In this document: piece by piece, positions 60,897-61,129 of the stretch
How the letters are laid out: each line of letters begins with the position of its first letter
How positions within the stretch are numbered: the first letter of the stretch is position 1
Assembly (NCBI GenBank): GCA_017412085.1
Contig: JAFPYS010000013.1
Span: 1 to 61,129, forward strand
Length of the DNA: 61,129 nucleotides
Direction of reading: 5' to 3'
Origin: Alphaproteobacteria bacterium
Lineage (GTDB): Bacteria > Pseudomonadota > Alphaproteobacteria > CAAHEQ01 > UBA3637
Made by a program: the position numbers and the translations under genes
The notes under the pieces: generated by a model
Databases searched by the model: none
What the model was told of the DNA's origin: nothing
What the model saw: the letters and a program-made list of their open reading frames with translations, nothing else

Positions 60897-61129
60897 ACTT
60901 TCGCGAAAAAATCGCGGAATTTGTTGTTTAACATAGTCAATATGATATAGAAACGGATGCACGGACGGTCGTTGATCGAATCGATTAAAGGGCTGTTGTG
61001 CATCAGGAAACTATAAAAACGGATAGTGTACATAACATGTAGATTGGTAAGTTTTTGTAGGGTTTCTGTTATACTACTTTATAGTAAGTAATGATGATGC
61101 ACAGGAACAGCTACTCAAGATTTTTTAAA
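60897..61129 (+). ncRNA. Candidate structured RNA or long leader, continuing past the window
   Basis: About 230 bases behind a strong promoter lack a supported gene. A 5' hairpin CGCGA-AAAAA-TCGCG (60902-60916) is followed by GATGCAC (60956-60962) pairing with GTGCATC (60998-61004). The phrase ATAGAAACGGAT at 60947 recurs with one change at 61013. A short open frame (ATGATGATGCACAGG, from about 61090) runs off the end and may be the start of the next gene. I cannot match it to 6S, tmRNA, RNase P or SRP RNA. Confidence 0.4.

Noticed and set aside
1-61129. Insertion sequences, transposases, integrases or prophage genes
   Set aside because: None was recognised. The HNH protein has no intron, phage or terminase context, and virB3-virB4 lack relaxase or integration genes.
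60897-61129. Assignment of the final stretch to 6S RNA, tmRNA, RNase P RNA or SRP RNA
   Set aside because: None of their signature segments could be found.

Overview
The window looks like a low-to-moderate GC alphaproteobacterial chromosome. The gene order dnaQ-rsmG-parA-parB-holA-lptE is typical of that class. recA carries the alphaproteobacterial SOS operator form (GAAC-N7-GAAC), and an LptE-type lipoprotein and a FadL-type porin indicate a Gram-negative envelope. Three proteins with an unusual prepilin-like N-terminus (SGR[ST]M[LV]E), two of them very large and cysteine-rich, resemble what I recall from uncultivated gut or rumen alphaproteobacteria; that placement is inference.

Layout. 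1-8.5 kb: rimP-nusA-infB-rbfA-truB-rpsO-pnp, all leftward, from a consensus promoter, with a second promoter before rpsO. 8.66-11.4 kb: a divergent 913-residue Cys-rich pilin-headed protein with a nine-C tract in codons 7-10. 11.4-18.3 kb: a short, apparently Patescibacteria-type alaS, a small lipoprotein, then leftward rpsB-unknown-tsf-frr-uppS without pyrH, and another unknown gene. 18.4-20.3 kb: recA with an SOS box, an unknown gene, and tRNA-Ser(GCU). 20.4-29.7 kb: leftward thrS, an HNH protein, phoB, rpe, fba, a small secreted His/Cys-rich protein, tkt, rsmD and rluB. 29.7-36.4 kb: rightward tadA-xseA-greA-trxB, a gene-free stretch with DnaA-box-like sites (candidate oriC), then dnaQ-rsmG-parA-parB with three perfect parS palindromes. 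Gene direction switches from mainly leftward to mainly rightward near 29.7 kb, which fits a replication origin nearby.

36.4-45 kb: holA and lptE leftward, miaA, a coiled-coil membrane protein coupled to a MazEF-type toxin-antitoxin pair, phoR, mutS. 45-47.5 kb: FadL-type porin, two DUF378 membrane proteins flanking a small pilin-like protein. 47.5-50.7 kb: gatCAB leftward. 50.8-58.3 kb: virB3-virB4 followed at once by a 1570-residue pilin-headed protein with about 176 cysteines. The end holds a divergent family-4-like uracil-DNA glycosylase, a TPR protein, and a 336-base stretch with a strong promoter and a structured transcript.

The most novel theme is a family of secreted or surface proteins with a type IV pilin-like export signal and a huge Cys-rich ectodomain. 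One of them is apparently phase-variable, and another is in an operon with a stripped-down type IV secretion pair. A second theme is leaderless initiation: several genes have the -10 hexamer only 6-9 bases before the ATG. Most other promoters show near-consensus boxes with 17-base spacers.
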